Below are positions 11,301-21,810 of a stretch of 64,000 nt of DNA, one piece after another; position 1 is the first letter of the stretch, and the number at the start of each line of letters is the position of its first letter. This DNA comes from Macrocystis pyrifera (lineage: Eukaryota > Sar > Phaeophyceae > Laminariales > Laminariaceae). The translations under genes were made by a program, and so were the position numbers. The notes beneath the pieces were generated by a model. It had not been told where the DNA came from and made no database searches. It saw only the letters and a list, made by a program, of their open reading frames with translations. Location of the stretch: positions 14,718,080 through 14,782,079 of the forward strand of contig JASSKH010000007.1 of NCBI GenBank assembly GCA_031763025.1, written 5' to 3'.

Positions 11301-14300
11301 CAAATAAAGGCGAAAAGTAGAAAGTAATCAACTAACTGCTGTTGTTGTAAAAGACCTACGATAGATAGTTCGTACGCAATTTTTTAGTAGTATGCAATTT
11401 TTTAACAGTACTCGTACATAATTTTGTTGTCGCACAAGAAGTAATCCACTCCTGTTGTTGTAATGTAAAATACCTGCTTGTGCTATAGTATGCCAAGTTG
11501 TTGGCCAAATGAGAAATGAGGTGGATGCATGCTCTAGGGGGCAAAAAAAACATGACTAAGTACTATGGAAACATTATATCGTATAGCGGGTACATATAGG
11601 GTAGCCCTATACTGATACCAGGCAGGCTCTACTGCTATAGTATGCGAATGACGACGCTTTGTTGGCCAATGAAAAAAGTTTGTGGGTTGCTACACATTCG
11701 ACAGATTGACATGTATTTTCAACTGGCGGGTTATTATTCGCGAGTACCGAAACATACGATGAGGATCGCACACAAATAAAGGCGAAACGTAGAAAGTAAT
11801 CCACTGCTGCCGGCGGCGTCCTACTGGTATCCTCCCAAACCTGAAAAAAAAAACCCAATTTTTGCCTTTCGCTGCTGTAAGACCTGCGATAGTATGCAGT
11901 TTTTTTGACATTCGAGACGGATACAGCACTACAGCAGGAGTACTCGTAGATAATTTTGCTGTGGCACAAAAAGTAACCCACTCCTGTTGTACTGTAAAAG
12001 ACCTGCTATAGTATGCGAATGGAAACGCGAAGTACACCAAAATAGTATTATTTCAGGTGGTGCGACGATACACGATAGACGCTCGATCTCGACAGAGACT
12101 CAGCCTACGGGCAACCCGCGCGGTGGCGGGCAAGATCAACTAGTATAGATGACGGGCTCGAAGAAATGAGGTGGATGCATGCTCTAGGCGGCAAGAGCTT
12201 GCCGGCGGCGTCCAACGGTATCCTCCCAAAACTGAAAAAAAACCATTTTTTGCCATTCGAGATGTTTGATGTACTGATAGACGAAATGCATTTTTTTGCA
12301 ATTCGAGACGGATACAGCACTCTGCACTACAGCAGTAGTACTCGTAGATAATTTTACTGTGGTACAAAAAATAACTCATTCCTGTTGTACTGTAAAAGAC
12401 CTGCTATAGCATGCGAATGGAAACGCGAACTACACCAAAATAGTATTATTTCAGCTGGTGCGACGATACACGATAGACGCTCGATCTCGACAGAGACTCA
12501 GCCCACGGGCAACCCGCGCGGTGGCGGGCAAGATCAACTAGTATAGATGACGGGCTCGAAGAAATGAGGTGGATGCATGCTCTAGGCGGGAAGAGCTTGC
12601 CGGCGGCGTCCAACGGTATCCTCCCAAACCTGAAAAGAAGCCCATTTTTTGCCATTCGACACGTTTGTTGTACTGTAAAAGACTTGCTCGTGCGACGATA
12701 GACGATAGACGCTCGATCTCGACAGAGACTCAGCCCACGGGCAACTCGCTAGGTGGCGGGAAAGATCAACTAGTATAGATGACGCGCTCGAAGAAATGAG
12801 GTGGATGCATGCTCTAGGGGGCAAGAGCTTGCCGGCGGCGTCCTAAGGTATCCTCCCAAACCCGAAAAAAAGCTCATTTTTTGCCATTCGAGACGGATAC
12901 AGCAGTAGTAGTAGTACTCGTAGATAATGTTTTTCATCTATTTCGTGCACACCAGCGGCCAATGCGATGCACTGAGCGTAGGACCCAAGCGTCTGAGCCA
13001 ACTCTTGTATTCATCGCCACCCTTGCACAACAAGACAGCACTACAGCAGTAGCAGGCACCTGGTCTGGTGTATAGACGTCTCCCCAAGTCGGTATGGGCG
13101 TCTGAGCCAACTCTTGTCTTCATTGCCAACCTTGCACAACAAGACGGAACTACAGCAGTAGCAGGCACCTGGTCTGGTGTATAGACGTCCCCCCAACTCG
13201 GTATGGGATATGGGATATGTTGGTGTGGTATATGGGAATATGGGAAAACCACCGTATGTGGTATGGTATGTGTTGACGGTATGGTACGGGAAAAACACAA
13301 AAAAAGTATATGGTATTGTACGTTTGCGGTATGGTACTATGGTACGATGTCGTGGATGTACTATATCGCTAAATTTGCCTGGTGGTATGGTATGTTTCAG
13401 TATATAAGGTCCGTAATGGTCGAATACGTCGTACGAATATCTGTAACGAGCTCATATATCGGTCATTGGAAAGTGTTCGAAAATATAAGCCTTGCGGACA
13501 GACATATTTGCATTTACCAAAACAGAGACGCAGTTCTACAAACCGAGAATACGAACATCAAAAAAGGGTTCATGAGACTTTCGAATTTGCCTGGTGGTAT
13601 GGTATGCTTCAGTATATAAGGTCCGAAAGGGTCGAATACGTGGTACGAATATCATCTGTAATGAGCTTATATATCGGCCATTAGAAAGTGTTCTACAATA
13701 TAAGCCTTGCGGACAGACATACAGACAGGCAGACAGACAGATTTGCATTTACCAAAACAGAGACTCAGTTCTACAAACTGCGAATTAAGCACCGTTTCTT
13801 ACGGCAAAAGTCTTGAGGCTGAATCTTTTGCAATAATATTTTTGTGATTGAAAACGAAAGGACGTCGGATTTTTCACCGGCAACGAATAACACCGCATCG
13901 TTACTCGTTGTACCACCTTATCGTGATTGTGGTTTCATTTCATGGGGAATAAAAAACAATCGAATGTAACTGAGACTTTGAACTCCACCAAACGAACGAG
14001 CGGTCCACGCCGGGTGGGGGGATCAAGTTTCACCACCCGATTCTCGAAGAAAGGGGACAGAATGTGCGACCTCCTGGGGAGCTGCGTGAGGGATTTTCTA
14101 GTCGCTGTGGAGCAGCTAGGAGCTCTCGCTCTCACGGAACATGAGCTGCTTGCGGCACGGTCGGTGTCAGAAAAAAAAACGTTCGATGATTTGATGGTCT
14201 CATCGTCCTACGTATTAATCCCCGGATTTGTTTTGCCCATGGCGCAGCTGCTGCTGGGCGGCCACAACACACGCGATGGTGGCCAAGGTATTGATGCTCT

Positions 14301-17300
14301 CCCTCTCCGTGATGGTCGATGCACGAGTGCTGGTTCCAGCTGTGTTCCAGCTGTGTTCCAGTAGCCAGCACGTAGCGTCGTGCTCCGTAATGAGCCCATA
14401 GTCAATAATCCAATAAAAAAATCCATAATGCCTCCGATGTCTCGTTCAAAAGCGTTTTCAATCACTTTATGAAAAATTATGAAGCGGTTGAAAACGGCCG
14501 CCGAAAAAACTTTTGGTGCAATTTTATCATCGATAAAATATCGGAGAAACATTTTTTCCATCAAACAGGGTCCATAAGGCCCCGCACTATCGAAGACAAC
14601 GAAGAAAAAAAACAAATTAGGAAAGTAAGACCTATGCCAATGGAAACGCGAAGTCCAAAAGTTTTCTTTCAAAAATATTGCTTTGAAACAACAGCCGAAA
14701 ATATACTCGTACCGCCGCTGTGGGAAAAAAGGGAAAAAATGTTGATTTCTTCTTATATTTTTCTAACGGCTGCAGGCGGCGCAATTTGTTTTCTCTCGTT
14801 GCAAATTGTCAACACGTTGATAAAAATCAGCTTGTACGACGATGGATGCTTTATCTCGATATAGACTCAGCCCACGGCCAACCCGCTTGGTGTCAGGCAA
14901 GGCCAACGCGCATGGATGACCGCATCGAAGATATAAAGTGAATACATGCTCTAGGGGGCGAGAGCTTGCCGGCGGCGTCCTGCGGTATCCTCCCAAACCT
15001 GAAAAAAAGCCTGTTTTTTGCCATTCGAGACGTTTCGAGAATTTTTGTCGTCTGTTTTTTTTTTACACAACAGCGGCTAATTGTTTTTTTATCGTACGCC
15101 TGGCCAGCGCACGCCACACGTCACTGGCCATTGTGTGAAGACGGTGACCCAAGGGTGGGTCGGAGCCCCTAACGAGCGCACTCCGTTCAGAATTCATGAC
15201 GCAATCGTTGGTTTTGTCGATCGATGTCTGTCGAGGACTCGGAATCTCGCCGCTTCGGCCTGAGTTTTTCTCAAGCCAATCTTGGCCCAACATCGGCCCC
15301 AGATTTGCTTTTTCCGGGCTTTTCCAAAAGTTGGGAACTTTTTTTTTTTTTAAAACGTGCCCATAGGAAGCGTGTTCTAATTTTTTTTGGTGGGTATCTT
15401 TGGAATTCAAACTTTTTATTGATACTTCGCTTTCCCATTGGCATAGGTCCAACATCTAATTTTGATTTGATTTCGGAAAAAAAAAACTGGTTTGCGTCCT
15501 ATCGCGAAGGCCAATTATTTGAACAAATCATTCTGAAATCGAAATAACGGTGCGTATCACAACGCCACGCTGACAAACTCCGACGAGATAAGAGCAGGCA
15601 AGAGCGAAGACATGCGTCGGTGTGTGCGTCCCCCCGCCAACCTCTTTTTATTTTTGGCGGCGCAGGCGACATACAGTAGCAAGCTATCGCTCTCAGGGTA
15701 GGCATCTTGGGTGGGTAGAGGGATCTCTAAAACGCCACGGGCGAGACAGCGACGGCGACGGAGCTATCGACCTCTTGAGCGTATCCTCCTGTTTTTGGGT
15801 CGATCGCTTGGTTCTTGTGCGGTTTGGCGCAGTGACCTGGTCGAAAAGTGGGGATTGCCACTGACATGATTGTTTGTGAGGCGCCACCGCCGGGGTACGC
15901 TGCGCCAAATGTCTGCAGGCGTGGGCGCGGCTGTTGTCCCAGTGGCCTCGCGTTCTGGTGCACGTGTTCTCGCCCCGGTCGTGGTCATTAATGCGATCAA
16001 GAAAGGCGCCGGGATGCCCTGGCGGCGTTGAACCACCGGTGTGACATGCCGGCCCAAGTCGGGTCTACTCCCACATTGGAATTTGGTTTACAGCAGAAGG
16101 TCCCTTTTGTTTTTCGTCCAAATCAAAATTGTTATACACCATATCCAAATAATCCGTGGTGGTGCGTGTTCAGATCAATGAAAAGCAAATTAGATTTTAC
16201 GTTCTTTTCGAATTGGATTTCATAGTTCCTCGTTAAAGGCCCATTCCAACCGAGAGAACCAAAAGCTAGAAACAAAAGCTAATACAGACAAGCAGACCCT
16301 ACTCTTTTGGGGAAAAAAGAGGATGGAGTACACACGATGGTCACTCGTGAAAAACAAAAGCTGAAATCGAAAACGAAAACGAGTCAACGGTCGAGGTGGA
16401 GCACCAGCGCTGATTCAGTGATTCAATTATTCATGATCTACCATGCAGTTAAGGTAGAGGCAGCGCCCAGCTCTCTCTCTCAAAAAAAAGAGGGGAGTGT
16501 GTCCAAACGGCTAGTCGACGATTCTTTGCAGCTGCAAGTGCACCAACATCCTGAAGCGCAGGATCTGCGCTGGATAAAGTACGTGTACCATTCAAACACC
16601 AGCAACACTGCTACAACGGTAACAAACGAATCTATTCAGAACAGCAGCAGCATTCAATGCGACAGGGACCGCGCCATGGGTCACCGTGTTGGCTGCGGCG
16701 ATGGAAGCTGTTATGGCTCGCACCAGGGGCATGTTGTTCCATGTATTATCTGCGTTGTCTTCTGGCTGTCTGCAGTAGTGTATGGGGGGCGCTCGTGGCT
16801 GTGGTCTGGCCACGAAGGGACGCACCGCCCGCCGCCCGCGTGTCGGGTGCGAAGAAACGTCTCTATACAGTGTCACCATCCAACTCATCGATCGTTCTGT
16901 TGCTGTGTGTTGTCGTGGATAACATCTTGAATTTAGATAACTTGTCATTTTTCGATTTGGAAATCTGATGACCCAAGTCGTCGGATTCTTAATTCGAAAA
17001 AATTCCGGTCGGATTTAGCATATTTGGACTGCATCAGCAGGGTCATTCATTTTTGAGATCGAAAAATATAAATTTGGAGGTCGAAATCGAACCGCATAGG
17101 AAACAGCTCAAGATTCGATTTTGATAATATTTGAGACCAGATACCCCGAAGCATCCGTAAAAATTCATAGTCAGCTAAACTAGTACCAGGTACGAGTATA
17201 CGGTAGAGTTTCAGGGCCCATCTTAACGAAGACTACAGTAAATCCAATTGGGCAAAAATAAATCGAATTTGTATTAGATTTCATGAAAAATACGCGTGTG

Positions 17301-18782
17301 AGTTATCGGCAAACGGCGTATTAATTGACAAAAAATAAATCGGAACAACCTGGCATAACGCACCACGTCACACAACGCCCAGCCGACAAACAGCGACAAG
17401 CGTACACTAGAGCGAAGGCATGCGTTGTTGCGTGCGCGCCGCCGCCAGCCTCTTTTTCTTTTTGGTGGCGCAGGATAGGAAGCTATCACTCTCAGCGTCT
17501 CTTGAGTGGGCGGACGGAGCCGTCAAGCGCCACGCGCGGAACAGCAACGGTGATGCAGCTATCACGGTCTCGAGCGTATGCTCTGTTTTTTTGCTCGTTT
17601 GCTCGGTTTTTGTGATGGCTGGCTGATCGAGCAGGCCGAAAAATTGGGCTTGCGGCCGCCGTGATTTTTTTGAGGCGCCACCGGCGGGGTACCATGTGCT
17701 ATGTCCTGGGCGTGGGCGCGGCTATTGCCCGGTCGTCTCTCGTTGAGGTTCGCGTTTATCGCCTCGGTCGTGGTCACCGAAGCGGGGAAGAATCACCCCA
17801 GACTCCACCGGGGGTGTTGACCCACCATGATCATGCCACATCAAGGCGCATCAACTCCCAAATTGGAAATTGAAATAAAAAAAATCACACGAAAAAAGTC
17901 CCAAAAGACCTGTCGTAGTTGTTTTTTTTAATTCGCCTCGAGAATGCCCGCTCGGTGATATACTCTTCGGCCAATCAGGTGCAAATTAAATTAGAAAAAC
18001 TAAATAACATCAAATTGGGAAAAAAAAAACGTCCTCGATAAGATGGGCCAGTGTCTGGGAAAAATGACCCAAAAGTCCTTGTTTGAATTTTTCTTAATAT
18101 CAAAAACATTTGCAGGTTGTGTGGGGCATCCACCATCCACAACCCCATTATTCGGAGTCAAAAACTATACCTGGTACCTGGAACGTACAAAATACATTCA
18201 TCAGACTGACGCACGAGGTACCCATCCGGCATATACCCACGGCCGACGGACTTCCCGCCTCCCGAGATGACTTGACAGCATCGTATGTATCCTCACTATT
18301 GCTAAATACCATAATTTCGCACGACTCTCGATGTGTACGAAACTACTGCTGTGTTATTTCCGCAGTATGACCCAGTACGATCTATTTGACTATTTTATAA
18401 TTTTTGAAATACGTCAGCTGTGAGTTCGACTGATTAAATAGTTGATACTCAACTTTGCAAGCTGCGTAATACGCCTCGTCTATATTCCATTTTTACCTAA
18501 TTTTACAAGTATTGTGATAATTTTACTATTACAATATTAATACTGCTGTTGGAAAAAATGGCTGCTTTAAAATAGTGTCGGTGTCTAAATTGAAAACTGG
18601 TCATTGGCCGCGTGTGGGCCAACACAACAAAACGAACAGGCTCGACATGGTTCTCCGGATCGTGTGGAGTATGGCAGCGTCGACGGACCGTGCGGACAAA
18701 CCTGATCTCTGACGCGGATGGTGATAGTTGTGGCGTCTGCCTTGTCATCGCCTTCGGGCTTGGGGGCAGGAGCATCACTCAT
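8396..18782 (-). CDS. SUMO: SUMO (small ubiquitin-like modifier), two coding exons across a 10-kb intron
   Basis: SUMO is covalently joined to lysines of target proteins, mostly nuclear, by the E1/E2/E3 sumoylation cascade. Exon 1 is 18,782-18,702 (27 codons, from ATG; acidic flexible tail then ATTITIRVRDQ). Exon 2 is 8,602-8,396 (68 codons and stop). Both junctions are phase 0: donor GTTTGT after the Q codon, acceptor CTCTAG before TGEETYFKVKKTTRMEKVF. The product is 95 residues, normal for the family, with the ubiquitin-like fold core LRFLLDGQRVAAEDTP and the end MLEQQGG. The strand TYFKVKK and the following helix form the groove that binds SUMO-interacting motifs in known SUMOs. The stop codon directly follows the diglycine, so no C-terminal peptide needs removal by a SENP/Ulp protease. 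The intron is 10,099 bp of repeats. The family assignment is firm; pairing of the two exons rests on phase and on the exact completion of the fold. Confidence 0.92.
9925..10135 (+). repeat. Tandem duplication, about 130-bp period
   Basis: Two direct copies begin near 9,929 and 10,058. Both carry ACCCGTTTCGG, CTGGCTGAAGCCG and TCTGAAGCGTA followed by a shared tail with TACCTC/CACCTA and a T-rich run. It lies in the SUMO intron. Confidence 0.75.
10505..10715 (-). repeat. Dispersed coding-like repeat, relative of 54,515-54,745
   Basis: The minus strand matches the plus strand at 54,515-54,745 at roughly three quarters of positions. The resemblance also shows in translation: both encode SPP, TTS or ITS, DSQ, DA, EPN, WG, SLS, TP, AT and QKK in the same order. 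Retention of a protein pattern between two dispersed copies suggests remnants of one mobile-element protein of unknown type. Confidence 0.65.
10985..12925 (+). repeat. Tandem/interspersed repeat block R1 in the SUMO intron
   Basis: A core unit with GGTGGATGCATGCTCTAGG, GGCAAGAGCTTGCC, GGCGGCGTCC and GGTATCCTCCCAAA, followed by an A-run, recurs at about 10,998, 12,168, 12,566 and 12,798, with partial copies at 11,518 and 11,807. The last three full copies are embedded in longer units that begin with CACGATAGACGCTCGATCTC (about 12,069, 12,470, 12,703) and are nearly identical. A second sub-repeat, CCGAAACATACGATGAGGAT and close variants, recurs at about 11,151, 11,272 and 11,747. A further outlying copy lies at 14,936-15,030. 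Confidence 0.85.
12989..13206 (+). repeat. Direct duplication, 109-bp period
   Basis: Unit one is 12,989-13,097 and unit two 13,098-13,206. Both begin GCGTCTGAGCCAACTCTTGT and contain CAGTAGCAGGCACCTGGTCT and GTGTATAGACGTC. The sequence just before unit one (CACTGAGCGTAGGACCCAAG) also occurs in the inverted-repeat element at 56.7 kb, so this is probably a multiplied fragment of that family. Confidence 0.85.
13206..13371 (+). repeat. Low-complexity GGTATGG/GGGATATGG tract
   Basis: Degenerate repetition of GGTATGG, GGTATATGGG and GTGGTATGG. Its reverse-complement type (TACCATACC, CCACACCGTACC) is found at 52,560-52,740. No gene. Confidence 0.7.
13372..13790 (+). repeat. Direct duplication, 211-bp period
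   Basis: Unit one starts at 13,372 and unit two at 13,584. Both contain TTTGCCTGGTGGTATGGTAT, CAGTATATAAGGTCCG, AATATAAGCCTTGCGGACAG and TTTGCATTTACCAAAACAGA. The second copy has a small GACA-type expansion (ACAGACAGGCAGACAGACAG) after the TTGCGGACAG block. Confidence 0.85.
13927..14672. other. Region with overlapping open frames, product not recognised
   Basis: On the plus strand an ATG near 14,061 opens a frame with RDFLVAVEQLGALALTEHEL that runs to 14,364; the overlapping minus frame 14,208-14,672 contains LMEKMFLRYFIDDKIAPK and FNRFIIFHKVIENAFERDI. Neither has a family signature or a supported splice chain. The block sits inside the SUMO intron among repeats, so I take it as possible transposon debris rather than a gene. 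Confidence 0.2.
15120..15310 (+). repeat. Dispersed repeat, inverted copy of 1-190
   Basis: Reverse complement of the left edge of the window; see the entry at 1-190. It lies within the SUMO intron, next to other element fragments. Confidence 0.8.
15550..16060 (+). mobile_element. Diverged fragment of the GGCCCATCTTA inverted-repeat element
   Basis: Shares order and many words with the element at 17,215-18,049: CCGCCAACCTCTTTTTATTT against CCGCCAGCCTCTTTTTCTTT, GAGGCGCCACCG, GGCGTGGGCGCGGCT and CGGTCGTGGTCA. It is clearly older or from another subfamily. Ends are not resolved; a terminal-like AGGCCCATT lies near 16,232. Confidence 0.65.
16795..17107 (+). mobile_element. 3' half of the TAA-flanked inverted-repeat element
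   Basis: Matches the right half of the element at 55,735-56,493: GTCTGGCCACG, CACCATCCAACTC, GATAACATCTTGAATTTA, CCCAAGTCGTCGGATT and the terminal GAACCGCATAGGAAACAGC. The left half is missing, so it is a truncated copy. Confidence 0.8.
17215..18049 (+). mobile_element. Non-autonomous DNA element with GGCCCATCTTA inverted ends
   Basis: The left end reads GGCCCATCTTAACGA and the right end, reverse-complemented, GGCCCATCTTATCGA, giving inverted terminal repeats of about 15 bp on an 835-bp body. A second copy of similar size lies inverted at 62,457-63,316, sharing the internal words GAGGCGCCACCG, CACCCCAGACTCCACCGGGG and TTTTTTCGTGTGA (in either orientation). The internal frames are broken and differ between copies, so no transposase can be claimed. 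I could not establish a target-site duplication. Confidence 0.75.
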
Positions 18783-21560
18783 CGTTTCCTTTCCTGAGGT
18801 GGGACACACGAAATCAGATTATCTTACCTGCTTACAGATTTGAAGCAAATTTGAAAAGTTTGGAAAACCATACGTACCAGTACTGGTATCAACCACAAGA
18901 CCGAAGACACACAGATCGCCCTCCGGATCGAACTACGAGCCACGCACGTGCTACGCCATTGGGCTCTTCAAGTACGAACATATGTCACTAATACTGTGCA
19001 GTATCGGTCCGAATCGTTAATGTCTACCGCTCCAAATCCTGAGGCGCCTTTCCTCGCAAGGGTAGGCAACATGACCCTCACTATACATATAGGTCGTTCA
19101 AACTACCGTCCACATCTTGCTTACTGTTTAGAATCCTCGATAATAGGCCTGGGCAACTTACCTTTCACACTGCAGGGGATTGTTTCACTTGGTCCAACCT
19201 CCCGTTTGTGCTCGTTGTGTGCTGTAGATATCCTCCAATCAAATAGAATGACTCTACATCGTCCCCCCTCGAGGCTCGGGGCGCGGGTGTTCGAAGGAAG
19301 AAGGAGCATGTTTGTACCGGGGGCGGGGGACTGCTCCCCAAAAAAGTGACGACAACAGCCCTGCAAGAGCACCAACACACACAGCAGGGCTGTGGCCCCC
19401 CAAACACACATGCTGTGACGTACGATGAGCAATTCACCTGCGACTAAAAATTGGTGTCTCGGCCCAGGATTCTATTCGAGATGGACTGCTCTGGCTGCCA
19501 GCTCTCTCGTCAATGCGTTCAACCTTTACAGGTAACCTAGAGTACATAACATCCTCCGTATAGATTTGTGACTGCTGTGCGACCAATATCATATTACTAT
19601 TAATAGTGACATAGTAGTGATGGTGACTGGTCCAAGTGCAAGTGTTTACGTACGTATCACGTACTGGTATATAGTGACTGCTGCAAGGGCACCTACTGCC
19701 AGCTGCTGTATACTGCTGTACCTCTCCCACCTCACGTATTATTTATAACTGCCGGCATTTACCAGATACCCCTTCGTAGGGTATTATACTGCTGTACAAA
19801 GCAAGTACTCCCCGTAGCCAACCAGTATTACAGTTATTACATTAATAGTATTAATAGTATTGATGACATGATGCCCGCTGCCCGGTTGGAATAGGTCGGC
19901 GGTCGGCGGTACGTACGTACAGCAGCTGAGCAGTAGGTGCGCTAAAAAATATAATGGTCGACGTTTTTTCAGACAGGAATGTGGGACGGTACAGCAGCAG
20001 TATTAGTAGTCCCGCAGGGAGTTAGTTATCTCTTTCTGTCATGTGTGATATGTGTGATATGTGTGATATGTGTGATATGTGTGTGGAGACGCCGGGATGG
20101 GTTGTGTGGCGTTACCACACTCTCGGTCAGCACTAATGTAATCTATTACTATTAATAGAGGTAATATCGAAGTGTGCCCCCGAGGATCCAGGATGGCCTT
20201 GAGTTATTTAAGGCTAAGATTTACAGGAACATAAGAAATTCGCGAGTGGTTAGTTATGCTGACGTCACTTCAGAACGAACTCAGAAATCCAGCCTGGACC
20301 ACCTTTCCCGTTTCTTTGTTTCTTATACGTGTGCTGTGCTGCTGCTGTCTGTACTTCCACCCTGCTGTTCGTATCGTCGGTGACGTCACCAAGCGACATC
20401 GCGATTGATTTTCGTCATCGTCACACTGCTGTCACCGATCACCGATTTATTCGCTGAAAATGCACGGGGTTTCCAAATTATCCTCACATTTTCGGACATG
20501 TCGATCGGCGGTCGTTCGTAGAAACGGCTTCAGCCAGCACCAAACTGCAAAGAGGTGCCTTATCCTTATGCACAGACAGCGTTCAGAGGGATTGCTCTTC
20601 ATGTCGTTCCCAACGACACTTCCTTGGGGGGTTGCATGCATTAATTGAAGTGCACAGGATGCCCGCATGGGTAACAGATGATGAGTACTGGTTCTACTAT
20701 TATACTATTAGTATGATAGCTGTAATTCGTTCCCAATCAATGGCACAGATATTAATAGTAGATCTCTACCGATGTGAAATGTACACGACGTCTCCCGTCT
20801 TGTGTAGTGCATTCTACCCCTCCCTGTATAAAGTCTATAGTCCACGACATCTGAGATGCATCCTATCCTTAGCACGCACGCGGGCTTTGTTAACGGGGCG
20901 CGACACACAGCCAGCCCCGACCCCCTCTCCGCCGCCGCGCCTGCGTCAGCAACAGCAGTGGTGGCCTTAGGGCTATGAATTATGACCGCAGTTAACAACA
21001 GTAGTAGTATTTGTAGTGGTGCCTACAAGTATATATATATAAAAACAAAAATGTATTATATATACTCGTATGTATATTTATTGCTCAGCCTCTACCACCT
21101 TGTACCGGTGTATGAACGTGAAACCTGAAGCACGCCTTTGGTCGCGAACGGAACGAATACAAAATTGACGCGACCCAGGGCTGAGTTTCGGTACGAAGTA
21201 GATAAGGTTGAGGTTCGATTTTTTGAGCCTTTTGCGACGGGGGAGGCTACAGATCAATACTTCAGTATTATATCATAGCATATAGATGTCGCAGATGAAG
21301 TGGCGATGATTGATCGCCTCCAGAGCCTTATCATGTTCTAACTTCTATGTTTTATTAATCTATAAGGGGATTTTCAAAAACAAATAAACAAGACCTCAAA
21401 ATAGAGAGTTGAAAAACAGGGGATTTGGGGATTTAAATTTACTGTCGTTACAGAGCCCACTTTTAATAACTAACGTCGCTGTTATTATAGTAGTTTTAGA
21501 AGTAGGATTGCTTGGGTTCGTTGTAAATTTGTAAATCGCTTTTGCTCGTGTAAGTAATAA
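18783..21560. other. Intergenic between SUMO and the transporter gene, no supported gene
   Basis: The SUMO promoter and 5' untranslated region should lie just above 18,783. The rest has no coding signature. It contains (ATGTGTGAT)n-like microsatellite at 20,040-20,083, an AT-rich tract near 21,027-21,060, and several CTATTAATAG-type motifs, for example near 19,600, 19,845, 20,150 and 20,750. Confidence 0.5.
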
Positions 21561-21810
21561 GATGCGCCGGTGGTCGACAGAGACGGCCTGTCGGTGGCGA
21601 GCAGGATTGGGATTCTTACTAGTTTGGTCATCCTATCACGCGATGTGGCAAAGGGCAACCTTTCATCCTTTCATGGCCCGTACCAGGCAGGCAGACTAGA
21701 TACTATTAATAGATACCGTACAACAGTAGACTAGACGGCCAACGCATTTCCTGGCAGTCATGTTTTCCTGATGGTGTCTCTCTCTGCCCCCCCCTCTCTC
21801 TACCTCTCAG

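Noticed and set aside
16307-16930. 207-codon plus-strand open frame
   Set aside because: Its second half runs through the repeat at 16,795-17,107 and the first half is low-complexity K/S/T; no family likeness.
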